Shown here: positions 34,214 through 43,156 of the stretch, piece by piece
Position numbering within the stretch: the first letter of the stretch is position 1
Layout of the letters: each line of letters starts with the position of its first letter
DNA from: Epilithonimonas vandammei
Lineage (GTDB): Bacteria > Bacteroidota > Bacteroidia > Flavobacteriales > Weeksellaceae
DNA: 64,000 nt
Direction: 5' to 3'
Assembly: GCF_003860525.1 (NCBI RefSeq)
Contig: NZ_CP034161.1
Span: 2,418,001 to 2,482,000 of the forward strand
The notes under the pieces: model-generated
What the model saw: only the letters and a program-made list of their open reading frames with translations
Told to the model about the DNA's origin: nothing
The model's database searches: none
Translations under genes and position numbers: made by a program

Positions 34214-34990
34214 TCAATTACCGTCAATGAGATCTCCCAGTTTCCCCAAAATACTTCCTTCTTCTCTTCTTGTGCCACTGCCATACTGAAGAATTTTTCC
34301 GGCAAGACGGCTGATTGGCAAAGTTTGTACCCAAACTTTTCCAGGTCCTCTTAGTTCTGCAAAAAATAAACCCTCACCTCCGAACAGCGTATTTTTTATA
34401 CCTCCTACAAATTGGATATCATAAGAAACTGACTGCGTAAAAGCAACAATACAGCCAGTATCGATCTTAAGTATTTCTCCATGCATCAGCTCTTTTTCCA
34501 TCACATAACCGCCGCTATGCACAAAACACATTCCGTCTCCTTCCAGCTTTTGCATAATGAAACCTTCCCCCCCGAAAAGTCCGGTTCCCAATTTTCTCTG
34601 AAACTCGATCCCGATAGAAACACCTTTTGCAGCGCAAAGGAAACTATCTTTCTGACAAATGATTTTTTCTCCAAATTCGGACAGGTTGAGAGGAATGATT
34701 TTCCCAGTGTATGGTGCAGCAAAGGAAACCTGTCTTTTCTGAGAAGAAGTATTGGTAAATACCGTCATAAAAAGACTTTCCCCTGTAAGCATTCTTTTTC
34801 CGGCTGTGAAAAGTTTATTCATAAACCCGGAATTACTTCCATCTCCGAAAAGTGTTTCCATTTGGATTCCCTCATTCATCATCATAAAACTGCCCGGTTC
34901 TGCAATGACTGCTTCCTGTGGATCCAGTTCAATCTCTACACACTGAAGTTCTTCTCCGTAGATTTTATAATCTATTTCGTGATTTCTCAT
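34214..34990 (-). CDS. TIGR00266/AIM24 family protein
   Basis: A 258-residue all-beta cytoplasmic protein of the TIGR00266 family, related to AIM24. Family marks: VEIELDPQEAVIAEPGSFMM, LTGESLFMTVFTNTS, GEKIICQKDSFLCAAKGVSI, GTGLFGGEGFIMQKLEG, FVHSGGYVMEKEL and FGGEGLFFAELRGPGKVWVQ followed by TLPISRLA. The two GLFGGEG / LFGGEG repeats are the clearest signature. The biochemical role is unknown. It is monocistronic, with its own terminator. Confidence 0.93.
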   Translation of the reverse strand: MRNHEIDYKIYGEELQCVEIELDPQEAVIAEPGSFMMMNEGIQMETLFGDGSNSGFMNKLFTAGKRMLTGESLFMTVFTNTSSQKRQVSFAAPYTGKIIPLNLSEFGEKIICQKDSFLCAAKGVSIGIEFQRKLGTGLFGGEGFIMQKLEGDGMCFVHSGGYVMEKELMHGEILKIDTGCIVAFTQSVSYDIQFVGGIKNTLFGGEGLFFAELRGPGKVWVQTLPISRLAGKILQYGSGTRREEGSILGKLGDLIDGN

Positions 34991-35035
34991 TTATTTTATT
35001 TTTAAGAATTAGTTTTCCTAAAGCTTAAAACGTTA

Positions 35036-35063
35036 CAAAAAAAGCTTCCTGTTTCGGAAACTT
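35036..35063 (-). terminator. Terminator behind the T9SS-sorted protein gene
   Basis: On the minus strand AAGTTTCC and GGAAGCTT pair (one G-T) around a six-base loop, followed by T7. It lies just behind the stop at 35068. Confidence 0.7.
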
Positions 35064-35067
35064 AGTT

Positions 35068-35868
35068 TTATTTTTTGATGAGTTTTTTGGAGATCACATT
35101 TTTATCCGAATAAACATTAATGATATACTCGCCGTTAGAAAGATCTTTGATGTTGATTTCCTGAGATTTTACTTCTTTCACAATTTTTCCGGTCATATCA
35201 AAAACTCTTACATTGTCTATATTTTTGATTCCTGAAATCTTAACCAATTCAGTTGCAGGATTCGGGAAAACCCTGAGCGACAAAGCAGGAGATTCTGAGA
35301 TTGCCATTCCTGAGTTATCTTTTATTTCAATATCATCAATTCCCATATAGAAAATATCCTCGCAATCATAATGTCTGAAGACCAGCTTAACATTTTGCCC
35401 TGCATAAGATGAAATATCAATGTTGATAACTTTAGCTACATTAACATATCCTGCATCAAAGGTTTCTTCGAAAACAGGTGTTTCCGATCCGGTGAAAACA
35501 GAATTTGCAGGAATTACATAAACCGCATAATGCTCCTCAAACAAATCCGCATCGCCCGCTGCCGCTTTGAACGACAAATTAAGAGAATTAGAATTCGGAA
35601 GTGTAATGGAAGGGCTTTCCAGAAGGTTATCCGGAGTAAAAGCCTCAAGATACCAGGAAAATGAAACAGCAAGATTACCTGTGAAATTTGGGAGCTCATT
35701 CAGCCCGGCATTCAGGATTTCCCAAGATTCGCCATCACCGTCTTTATCATAAACTTTCCAAAGCGCAACGGATGCATCATTCTCAAAATCTTCTTTAAAA
35801 ACACTTGTCTGTGCATTACTAAATATAGCCGTTCCTAAAACAGAAGCAAAAAGTAATTTTTTAATCAT
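35068..35868 (-). CDS. T9SS type A sorting domain protein with jelly-roll domain
   Basis: A 266-residue secreted protein. Signal peptide MIKKLLFASVLGTAIFSNAQ (1-20). A choice-of-anchor J-like jelly-roll domain follows (about 22-185): VFKEDFENDASVALWKVYDK, SWEILNAGLN, FSWYLEAFTPDNLLESPSI, LNLSFKAAAGDADLFEEHYA and IFYMGIDDIEIKDN. The last 75 residues are a type A C-terminal signal of the type IX secretion system: LRVFPNPATELVKISG, VRVFDMTGKIVKE and LSNGEYIINVYSDKNVISKK. It is therefore expected to be exported across the outer membrane and attached to or released from the surface. Ligand or substrate unknown. Confidence 0.92.
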   Translation of the reverse strand: MIKKLLFASVLGTAIFSNAQTSVFKEDFENDASVALWKVYDKDGDGESWEILNAGLNELPNFTGNLAVSFSWYLEAFTPDNLLESPSITLPNSNSLNLSFKAAAGDADLFEEHYAVYVIPANSVFTGSETPVFEETFDAGYVNVAKVINIDISSYAGQNVKLVFRHYDCEDIFYMGIDDIEIKDNSGMAISESPALSLRVFPNPATELVKISGIKNIDNVRVFDMTGKIVKEVKSQEINIKDLSNGEYIINVYSDKNVISKKLIKK

Positions 35869-35904
35869 AATCCTTTATTTTTTAATTTTCGCTAAAATAC
35901 AAAT

Positions 35905-35928
35905 AAAAAACTCCCGACAAATCGGGAG
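35905..35928 (-). terminator. Terminator behind ychF
   Basis: CTCCCGA (35911-35917) pairs with TCGGGAG (35922-35928), loop of four; on the minus strand T6 follows. It ends the ychF transcript. Confidence 0.85.
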
Positions 35929-35955
35929 CTGTAACTTTATTATATCATCTATGAA

Positions 35956-37047
35956 TTACACATTGAATCTGAAGTGCATCACATCGCCATCTTTTACGAT
36001 GTATTCTTTTCCTTCCACTCTCATTTTTCCAGCTTCTTTCACTTTAGATTCTGAGCCATAGTTCACAAAATCTTCATAACCAATAACTTCCGCACGGATA
36101 AATCCTTTTTCGAAATCTGTATGGATTACACCAGCCGCTTGTGGCGCAGTCCAGCCCTGCCCAATAGTCCAGGCTCTTACTTCCTTTACTCCAGCGGTAA
36201 AATAAGTTTGCAACTTTAGAAGATCGTAAGCTTTTCTGATCAATCGGTTTACACCCGGCTCTTCCAGACCAAGCTCATCCAGAAACATCTCTCTTTCTTC
36301 GAAGGTTTCCAGCTCGTTGATATCAGCTTCTATCTGAGCTGCCAGAACTACAACTTCCGCTCCTTCATTTTTTGCCATTTCCTCGATTTTTGCGATCCAG
36401 TCATTTCCGTTTTTAATAGAGTTTTCATCTACATTACAAACGTAAAGAACAGGTTTATTTGTGAGCAATTGGACTTCTCCGATAATTGATTTTGTGAAAT
36501 CGTCCATAGGAAATTCTCTAGCGTTTTTTCCATCTTCTACAAATTTCTGAAGATTCTGAAGTGTTTCGTAAGTCAGGATATCTTCTTTTTTTCCAGATTT
36601 GATAAACTTTTTCGCTTTTTCTACAGCTTTGCCAATAGTTTCAAGATCTTTAAGCTGAAGTTCTATATCAATGATTTCTTTGTCCCTCATAGGATCTACA
36701 GAACCTTCTACGTGTACGATATTACCGTTATCAAAACATCTCAAAACGTGAATAATCGCCTCACACTCACGGATATTCGCCAGAAACTGATTTCCAAGAC
36801 CTTCTCCTTTACTGGCTCCTTTTACCAAACCGGCAATATCCACAATTTCTACCACCGCTGGCAATACTCTTTCCGGATTTACAAGTTTTTCTAACTCGAA
36901 CAATCTTTTGTCCGGAACGGAAACTGTTCCCAAGTTAGGTTCAATAGTACAAAACGGATAGTTTGCAGACTGTGCCTTGGCGTTGCTAAGACAGTTAAAA
37001 AGAGTTGATTTTCCTACATTTGGAAGACCTACGATTCCACATTTCAT
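35956..37047 (-). CDS. ychF: Redox-regulated ATPase YchF (Obg-like)
   Basis: A 363-residue P-loop protein of the OBG family that prefers ATP. G1 GIVGLPNVGKSTLFNCLSNA (4-23), switch region YPFCTIEPNLGTVSVPDKRL, G3 VDIAGLVKGASKGEGLGNQF, the altered G4 site VLYVCNVDENS (about 200-210) typical of YchF, a coiled-coil insertion and the C-terminal TGS domain with LLKLQTYFTAGVKEVRAWTI and the ending EYIVKDGDVMHFRFNV. It binds ribosomes and is involved in stress responses. Monocistronic with a terminator behind it. Confidence 0.97.
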   Translation of the reverse strand: MKCGIVGLPNVGKSTLFNCLSNAKAQSANYPFCTIEPNLGTVSVPDKRLFELEKLVNPERVLPAVVEIVDIAGLVKGASKGEGLGNQFLANIRECEAIIHVLRCFDNGNIVHVEGSVDPMRDKEIIDIELQLKDLETIGKAVEKAKKFIKSGKKEDILTYETLQNLQKFVEDGKNAREFPMDDFTKSIIGEVQLLTNKPVLYVCNVDENSIKNGNDWIAKIEEMAKNEGAEVVVLAAQIEADINELETFEEREMFLDELGLEEPGVNRLIRKAYDLLKLQTYFTAGVKEVRAWTIGQGWTAPQAAGVIHTDFEKGFIRAEVIGYEDFVNYGSESKVKEAGKMRVEGKEYIVKDGDVMHFRFNV

Positions 37048-37213
37048 AACGAAATTTTTTTTTATTTATTAATGTTATGCAAGCTTTTCGGCTCGATCAT
37101 CTAAAAAGCAATATTTAATTTTTTTTAATGCTAAAATTTCAAATCATTAACACTGATTTTCAGAGTGCGCAAAGATACTGATTTTGTTTTGGAAATTTTG
37201 TTTTTTGTTTCTA
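37048..37213. other. Gap between divergent ychF and DUF721 genes, ychF side
   Basis: AT-rich spacer between the ychF start and the promoter at 37214. Apart from likely ychF promoter sequence, nothing is seen in it. The reading frames on both strands across 37131-37529 are shadows over the repeat-rich leader. Confidence 0.4.
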
Positions 37214-37431
37214 TTGGATGTAAGACAAGTTTTATATTTTTGCGTAAGCTTCCTATGTTGCGAAGCTGTGTGAGGGCGAAGGCAATTGTCGGAGCTCTTT
37301 TTATAAAAACTTCCGAAGTTTTTATAAAAAAGCGACTTGCCGAAGACCGACCCGAAGTTTGCGAAATGATGGCGCGAGCGAAGCGAGCGCCAGAGATGAG
37401 CAACTGAGGGACACACCCAAATAATAACCCA
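37214..37431 (+). promoter_or_regulatory. Promoter and structured leader of the DUF721 gene
   Basis: A well-formed Bacteroidota promoter: TTG (37214-37216), 18 bases, TATTTTTG (37235-37242). The predicted transcript would have a leader of about 180 bases before the ATG at 37432. The leader is unlike the surroundings: GC-rich patches, a 33-base palindrome (37298-37330; arms TTTTTATAAAAACTTC and its complement around one central base), and a direct repeat gcgagcgaagcgagcg near 37375. The palindrome could end or pause transcription. No protein reading is convincing. Whether this is a regulatory leader, a small RNA or a repeat insertion is open. Confidence 0.5.
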
Positions 37432-37728
37432 ATGAGCAGAAAAAAACGTGAATTCCATTCTTCTGAACTTCTTAGTTCTTTTGCAAAAATATACGGTTTC
37501 GAAGATAAATTAAAAGCTTTCGAAATCAAAGATTTTTTGGAAAATTACCTTTCTGAGGATCTTTTTTCCGAGATAGAAACGGTGAATCTGAAAGAAAAAG
37601 TTTTGGTTTTGCGCATAAAATCGCCACTGCTGAAAAATGATTTCAGAATGAGGAAATCCTTTTTCCTGAAGAAGTTCCGAGAAGTTTTAAAAGACGAATC
37701 GCTGATTAATGATTTGCTGATTTTGTAG
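37432..37728 (+). CDS. DUF721 (DciA-like) protein
   Basis: A 98-residue basic protein of the DUF721 family, which includes DciA, the helicase-loading partner of DnaB in bacteria without DnaC. The KH-like core is visible: EIETVNLKEKVLVLRIKSPL, followed by LKNDFRMRKSFFLKKFREVL. It is short and lacks a long extension, as usual in Bacteroidota. Its 3' end overlaps that of the converging Gcr-type gene by 23 bases. The loader role is inferred from the family. Confidence 0.85.
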   Translation: MSRKKREFHSSELLSSFAKIYGFEDKLKAFEIKDFLENYLSEDLFSEIETVNLKEKVLVLRIKSPLLKNDFRMRKSFFLKKFREVLKDESLINDLLIL

Positions 37729-39733
37729 CAATTTCTTCAATCATTTTTTTACTTTTTTCATCCAGCCTGGATCTGAGAGGAAAGAAAAAACGGAATGGGT
37801 TTCTGATAAAGTATCTGAAAATCTCTCTGAAAATTTCTTTAGCCTCATTAATCTCTACTTTTCTTGACCTGAAAGCCAACAGCATAGATAATCCGAAACT
37901 GACTGCAAAGTTGAAAAATCCGATAACAAAAACGGTCACAAACGATATCCAAAATGTATATGAGCTCACTACAAAATCTTTTCCGTAAAGTCCCAAAGCA
38001 AAGTTACCGGCTGCAAAAGTTATGTGGCGGATATCCAGATCCAGCCCCAGAAAAAGACCGATTGGAGCAGTTGCTCCAAGAAAAACACCAAACCAGAAAT
38101 TGGAAATGATACCTGCCCAGTTTTTGGAATAATAAATCGATAATTGCTTGGCAAATCGTGGTCCAAAAAAATAATTAATCGATGGATTTTTAGCAATTCT
38201 TTTAGGAATCTGATAAAAAACCGAATTATTGCTAATATTACCGGAAATAACGCCAGAAATAAAGAGAAAAACACCAGCTATACAAGCATGCAAAATAGCT
38301 TTTGACTGAAAGGGATCCAAATCATGTAACAATTTTGTTGACTTTTCGAATGCAAAATTCTGTTTAAAAAGTATTTCGAGTCCATATATCATTGCTAATG
38401 CGACAGGGAAAGACATCAACACATTTCCAATAAACGCAATAAACTGCGATCTGAAAAGCTGTGAAACAACATGCGCAAATTCTGTATAAGTATTTGTGCT
38501 ATCACCTTCCGAGAGCACCTTCGCCATTGTGGCTGCGGTCATAGCAGGTTGTTTGGTTGCCAGGGTAAAATGCATCAAGTAGATCATCACAAATCCCATC
38601 GCATAATTCATAGAAAACAAAAATGCGTGGGCAAAATCACTGGTTGGGATATAACTGTAAAGCATTTTCAAAATACATAGCGCTCCGACAATAACGCCAC
38701 CCCCAGAAGCTTTCCAGAACATCTTCATATAACCTTTGAAAGTAGAAGTGATGTAATGCGTACCTGTTTCCGCCGTATGATTGGTTATGAGATGCGACAT
38801 CAGACGGGTGCTGTCCGAAACAAGATCCCGAAGATTGTTCTTATGAGACTTATATCTGAGTATATTGAAAAAAAGCTGCTTAGAATTAATCAGGTAATCT
38901 TTTTCTGTATCTACCACAAAAAGCTTAATCGTATCAGCCATTCTTTGGAGCTGTTGCCTGATTTTCAGTAATGACTGATTGGTCTTGCTGGAAATCCCAT
39001 ATTTTGAGGAATTTTTAAATGCAATATTTATAAATTCCAAACACTGATCTAGATAAACTTTCGTTTGTTTATACAAGACATCCGTTGAGGACATCTGGAA
39101 ATCAGGATTATCTTTAAACTCAGAATTAAGTACATCCAACTCGTTCTGAAGCGCAAGGAAGGGGTTATCGAAATTGCGATATTCTGGAGCCATTTTCATT
39201 ACTTCTACATCCAGAGCATTGCCTATCACACGCCAAGCAAGAATATTGACTGAGAAGAGAAGCTCTTTCTTGACTTTAGGATTTCTAATAAAATCATCGA
39301 TTTTAAGCAATCTAAATAACTCATCCATTTTATCCTCCGGTGAATTCTGAAAGAAGCTCAGATCCTTTTTTGGCGTTACCAAAACATTATCTACAAGATA
39401 CCAGACCGTTTTTTCATTTTCAATGGGAGGAAGAACTTTATTAAGCAATCTTTTTTTAAACTCTGGGAAAAAAGCATTTTCAGAAAGGATATCGGCTTCT
39501 GTAAGAGAAAGATTAAATGACCTGTCTTTAAAGATATTTCTCAGGTATGTCGTCAGATTATTAGTGATGGTTTTATTATCCTTCAGATAAGCCGTAAAAA
39601 CGCCCAATTCTTCTTTTTTAAGACTTGTTATAATTTCTGACAAAGGATCCAAAGACAATGTTTCATTTTCTTCTGCAAAATACTTTTTCAGAATTGTACT
39701 GAAAGTGTCTTTTTTAAATAATCTGATTCCCAT
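37706..39733 (-). CDS. Gcr-family membrane protein (annotated as site-specific recombinase)
   Basis: A 675-residue protein of the family PF10136 (SpecificRecomb, gonococcal Gcr-like). The N-terminal half is helical and soluble (ILKKYFAEENETLSLDPLSE, LLKIRQQLQRMADTIKLFVV). The C-terminal half has about seven membrane segments (GGGVIVGALCILKMLYSYIP, AMGFVMIYLMHFTLATKQPA, SQFIAFIGNVLMSFPVALAM, LHACIAGVFLFISGVISGNI and others) with the marker motifs LMHFTLATKQPAMTAATMA and SGVISGNISNN. No tyrosine- or serine-recombinase active site is seen, and the topology makes a DNA recombinase unlikely. It overlaps DUF721 at the 3' end and is 17 bases downstream of mtgA on the same strand. Confidence 0.85.
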   Translation of the reverse strand: MGIRLFKKDTFSTILKKYFAEENETLSLDPLSEIITSLKKEELGVFTAYLKDNKTITNNLTTYLRNIFKDRSFNLSLTEADILSENAFFPEFKKRLLNKVLPPIENEKTVWYLVDNVLVTPKKDLSFFQNSPEDKMDELFRLLKIDDFIRNPKVKKELLFSVNILAWRVIGNALDVEVMKMAPEYRNFDNPFLALQNELDVLNSEFKDNPDFQMSSTDVLYKQTKVYLDQCLEFINIAFKNSSKYGISSKTNQSLLKIRQQLQRMADTIKLFVVDTEKDYLINSKQLFFNILRYKSHKNNLRDLVSDSTRLMSHLITNHTAETGTHYITSTFKGYMKMFWKASGGGVIVGALCILKMLYSYIPTSDFAHAFLFSMNYAMGFVMIYLMHFTLATKQPAMTAATMAKVLSEGDSTNTYTEFAHVVSQLFRSQFIAFIGNVLMSFPVALAMIYGLEILFKQNFAFEKSTKLLHDLDPFQSKAILHACIAGVFLFISGVISGNISNNSVFYQIPKRIAKNPSINYFFGPRFAKQLSIYYSKNWAGIISNFWFGVFLGATAPIGLFLGLDLDIRHITFAAGNFALGLYGKDFVVSSYTFWISFVTVFVIGFFNFAVSFGLSMLLAFRSRKVEINEAKEIFREIFRYFIRNPFRFFFPLRSRLDEKSKKMIEEIATKSANH

Positions 39734-39750
39734 ATTACTTACAAAAATAA

Positions 39751-40398
39751 TTATTTCAGAACAATATTATTCATCTGCCGCATAATCCAACTGTGTTTTT
39801 TTCGAAGATAGGCGCTCGGGTTTTTCGGGTCATATTTTTTTGGATTTGGCAATACAGCAGCAATCCAAGCAGCCTCGCTCTTGTTTAGATCTTTTGCAGG
39901 CTTGTTGAAGTAATATTGGGAAGCTGCTTCTACTCCGAAAACGCCTTGTCCCATTTCAATAGAATTGAGATACCTTTCCAGAATCACATCTTTTCCCCAT
40001 ATCTTCTCTATTATGAAAGTATAAACAGCCTCCAGTCCTTTGCGGAACCAGCTTCTACCCTGCCAAAGAAATATATTCTTTGCCGTTTGTTGGGAAATTG
40101 TGCTGCCACCTCTTACTACCTTTCCTGTTTTATCATTTTTCTTCATGGCCTTTTCGATTTGTTTATAATCGAAACCATTATGTTTAAAGAACAATTGATC
40201 TTCCGACGCAATTACAGCTTTTTTCACATTGTTGCCCATCTCATCATAACTGATGTAGTCACGGTGTAACTTTCCGTATTTTATCAGACCGTCTAATTGT
40301 GTCCAAGTAATTGGGGGATTAAAAAAGATGCCGTAAATGATAAAGATAATATTAGCTATTATTAAAATAAAAAACAGTTTTTTGATAAACTTCCACAT
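39751..40398 (-). CDS. mtgA: Monofunctional biosynthetic peptidoglycan transglycosylase
   Basis: A 215-residue GT51 enzyme that polymerises lipid II into glycan strands. One N-terminal membrane anchor (FFILIIANIIFIIYGIFF), then the catalytic motifs of family 51: AVIASEDQLFFKHNGFDYKQ (motif 1, with the catalytic Glu), GGSTISQQTAKNIFLWQGRS (motif 2), KGLEAVYTFIIEKIWGKDVI followed by LERYLNSIEMGQGVFGVEAA (motifs 3 and 4) and KSEAAWIAAVLPNPKKYDP (motif 5). No transpeptidase domain, hence monofunctional. Probably cotranscribed with the Gcr-type gene. Confidence 0.95.
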   Translation of the reverse strand: MWKFIKKLFFILIIANIIFIIYGIFFNPPITWTQLDGLIKYGKLHRDYISYDEMGNNVKKAVIASEDQLFFKHNGFDYKQIEKAMKKNDKTGKVVRGGSTISQQTAKNIFLWQGRSWFRKGLEAVYTFIIEKIWGKDVILERYLNSIEMGQGVFGVEAASQYYFNKPAKDLNKSEAAWIAAVLPNPKKYDPKNPSAYLRKKHSWIMRQMNNIVLK

Positions 40399-40608
40399 GG
40401 GTTAAAGAAATATTCAGCGAAAATAAGACAATTATTTTTTTCCTGTCTGTTGAAATTGAAAACTTGAAAGATAAATTTCTTGATTTTAGAATTTCTGAGA
40501 TTATCTTGGTATGACACCAATCATTGCAGGACCTAGCAATTTTTGAAAGCAAATCGTAATCAATAGAACTAAATTAATTTTTTCAGATTGATTTGGCTAC
40601 AATCACAA

Positions 40609-40640
40609 AAAAACTCACAACCAGAATGATTGTGAGTTTA
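40609..40640. terminator. Hairpin behind the tRNA-Arg remnant
   Basis: AAACTCACAA pairs with TTGTGAGTTT around a ten-base loop, with A-runs before it. On the minus strand T-rich sequence follows, so it is placed to end transcription of the tRNA gene. It marks the chromosomal side of the junction. Confidence 0.75.
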
Positions 40641-40642
40641 AG

Positions 40643-40687
40643 TGAGCGCGTCAGGATTCGAACCTGAGACCGTCTGCTTAGAAGGCA
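40643..40687 (-). other. 3' part of a tRNA-Arg(TCT) gene, probable att site
   Basis: The minus strand reads the anticodon loop CTTCTAA (anticodon TCT), stem GCAGA, a short variable loop, the T arm TCAGG-TTCGAAT-CCTGA and the acceptor half CGCGCTC followed by the discriminator A. The 5' half should follow above 40687, but only three bases of the anticodon stem (TGC) agree; then the sequence changes to unrelated DNA. A cut in the anticodon stem with an intact 3' end is the classic product of a tyrosine integrase that uses a tRNA 3' end as attachment site: the intact tRNA is then at the far end of the island. No integrase gene is in the window. Confidence 0.75.
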
Positions 40688-40860
40688 TTTACTAGCGCCT
40701 TAAACCCTGTGTAAACGTTTATTTATACTAATTTTTTAATTGTTTTTTGACGGTATTTTATTTAAAATGTTACTCTTAATGTTGCAACAAATATATAAAT
40801 AAAAATGATTTTTTGAACATTATTCTGTAAGTCAAAACACATTTTTTCTGATACCAAATA

Positions 40861-40883
40861 ATTAATTTTATTATAAAATTAAT
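40861..40883. repeat. 23-base perfect palindrome
   Basis: Arms ATTAATTTTAT and ATAAAATTAAT around one central base. AT-rich, 170 bases inside the island from the tRNA remnant, in a stretch (40688-40937) with no gene. It could be a protein binding site but nothing else supports this. Confidence 0.4.
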
Positions 40884-40937
40884 GGTAAATCATTGCGATA
40901 TTAAACCTTCGGCTTTACAAATTATGAGACAACATGT

Positions 40938-41300
40938 TCAAAAATAGTCAAAAAACTCATCTTTAAGTTCTTTGGGTTCAATTGAAATTATTCGTTCTGT
41001 ATGGATCAAAAATTCTTGATAAAAATCTTAGGTTGGAACCAATGTGACTTCAACTTTATATTGATCATGGCTATATTCCAAAACTTTTTGAGGAGTGTAT
41101 AATGGAAGAGAGTTTATATATTTTCTCTGTTCTGGATCAAAAAAACAGACTAATTTTTATAGGTTCTTCCCTACCGTTGACACAATTCCGAAGATGTTTT
41201 TAAACAAATCGTCGACCTGCGCTCGAAATAAGATCACAAAACAACTAAACATCCTTTTTGATAAGCTCCGAATATCCTTTTTTACTACCACAAAAAATAC
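40938..41300 (-). pseudogene. WYL-domain regulator remnant
   Basis: The minus strand shows a decayed C-terminal half of a WYL-domain protein: FRAQVDDLFKNIFGIV, then after a frameshift IKISLFFDPEQRKYINSLPL, YTPQKVLEYSHDQYKVEVTL, VPT-stop-DFYQEFLIHTER and IISIEPKELKDEFFDYF. The order of a DPEQ..Y..SLPLH-like strand, V.L...DF...L..H..R, and ISPKELK is the WYL C-terminal extension (WCX) pattern. At least one in-frame stop and one frameshift are present, and the N-terminal helix-turn-helix is missing. WYL regulators are frequent in defence islands and mobile regions, which fits the place next to the tRNA junction. Confidence 0.6.
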
Positions 41301-41433
41301 AAATGTTCATCTTATAATTTTTAAATAATCTAAATAGTCGCTCCTTAAAATAGCATCAACAGACTGAAAATCAATAAAGTAATTGTAATTTTTCTTGTTT
41401 TTCTTTGCAGGATTTCGTATCTTGGAGCATTAA

Positions 41434-42791
<1,358 letters not shown>

Positions 42792-42919
42792 GGAGTGACT
42801 ATATAGTTGAAATAAAAAATCGGTAGTGTCCTACTAACTGTGTAAGTAGAAAAGTTATTCTGAAAAATTTTGAGCCCTCAAAGCTCAAAAAATTTTTCGG
42901 AAACCTAACGAAGTGGTGA

Positions 42920-43150
42920 TAAGTTTGCTTTTTAATAATAGTTTAGATAAAAAGTTAAAAAATTACATTTACAAACATATTGGAAAAAGCAGTAGGAAAA
43001 AGTCAGAGAAGTGGTTGATACAAAAATATCGTGTCGAACAATAAGTCCCTACTGCTTGTTTTCTGGAAACCGAATAGAATGCTGTTTATAAAGAGAAAAA
43101 CTCTTATCACACTGGTTCATAAGAAAACAAAATTCCAATACATTTAAAGT
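42920..43150 (+). ncRNA. Candidate bridge RNA of the IS110 element
   Basis: The non-coding 5' part of the element contains a 10-base perfect stem, AAGCAGTAGG (42987-42996) with CCTACTGCTT (43048-43057), enclosing about 50 bases, and a smaller hairpin AAGAG-AAAAA-CTCTT (43091-43105). A long internal loop held by a stem is what target- and donor-binding loops of IS110 bridge RNAs look like. Upstream, aaaaagtta (about 42955) is complementary to taacttttt in the right flank (about 44185), weak because both are AT-rich. The RNA is inferred from family knowledge and structure; its ends are not known. Confidence 0.45.
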
Positions 43151-43156
43151 AATTGT

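Noticed and set aside
37131-37529. 132-residue minus-strand ORF over the leader of the DUF721 gene
   Set aside because: It is built on the repeat and palindrome region, overlaps the real gene and shows no domain.
40643-40687. Functional tRNA-Arg gene
   Set aside because: The 5' half (acceptor strand, D arm and most of the 5' anticodon stem) is missing.
41095-41328. 77-residue plus-strand ORF before IS5 copy 1
   Set aside because: It is antisense to the WYL pseudogene and looks random.
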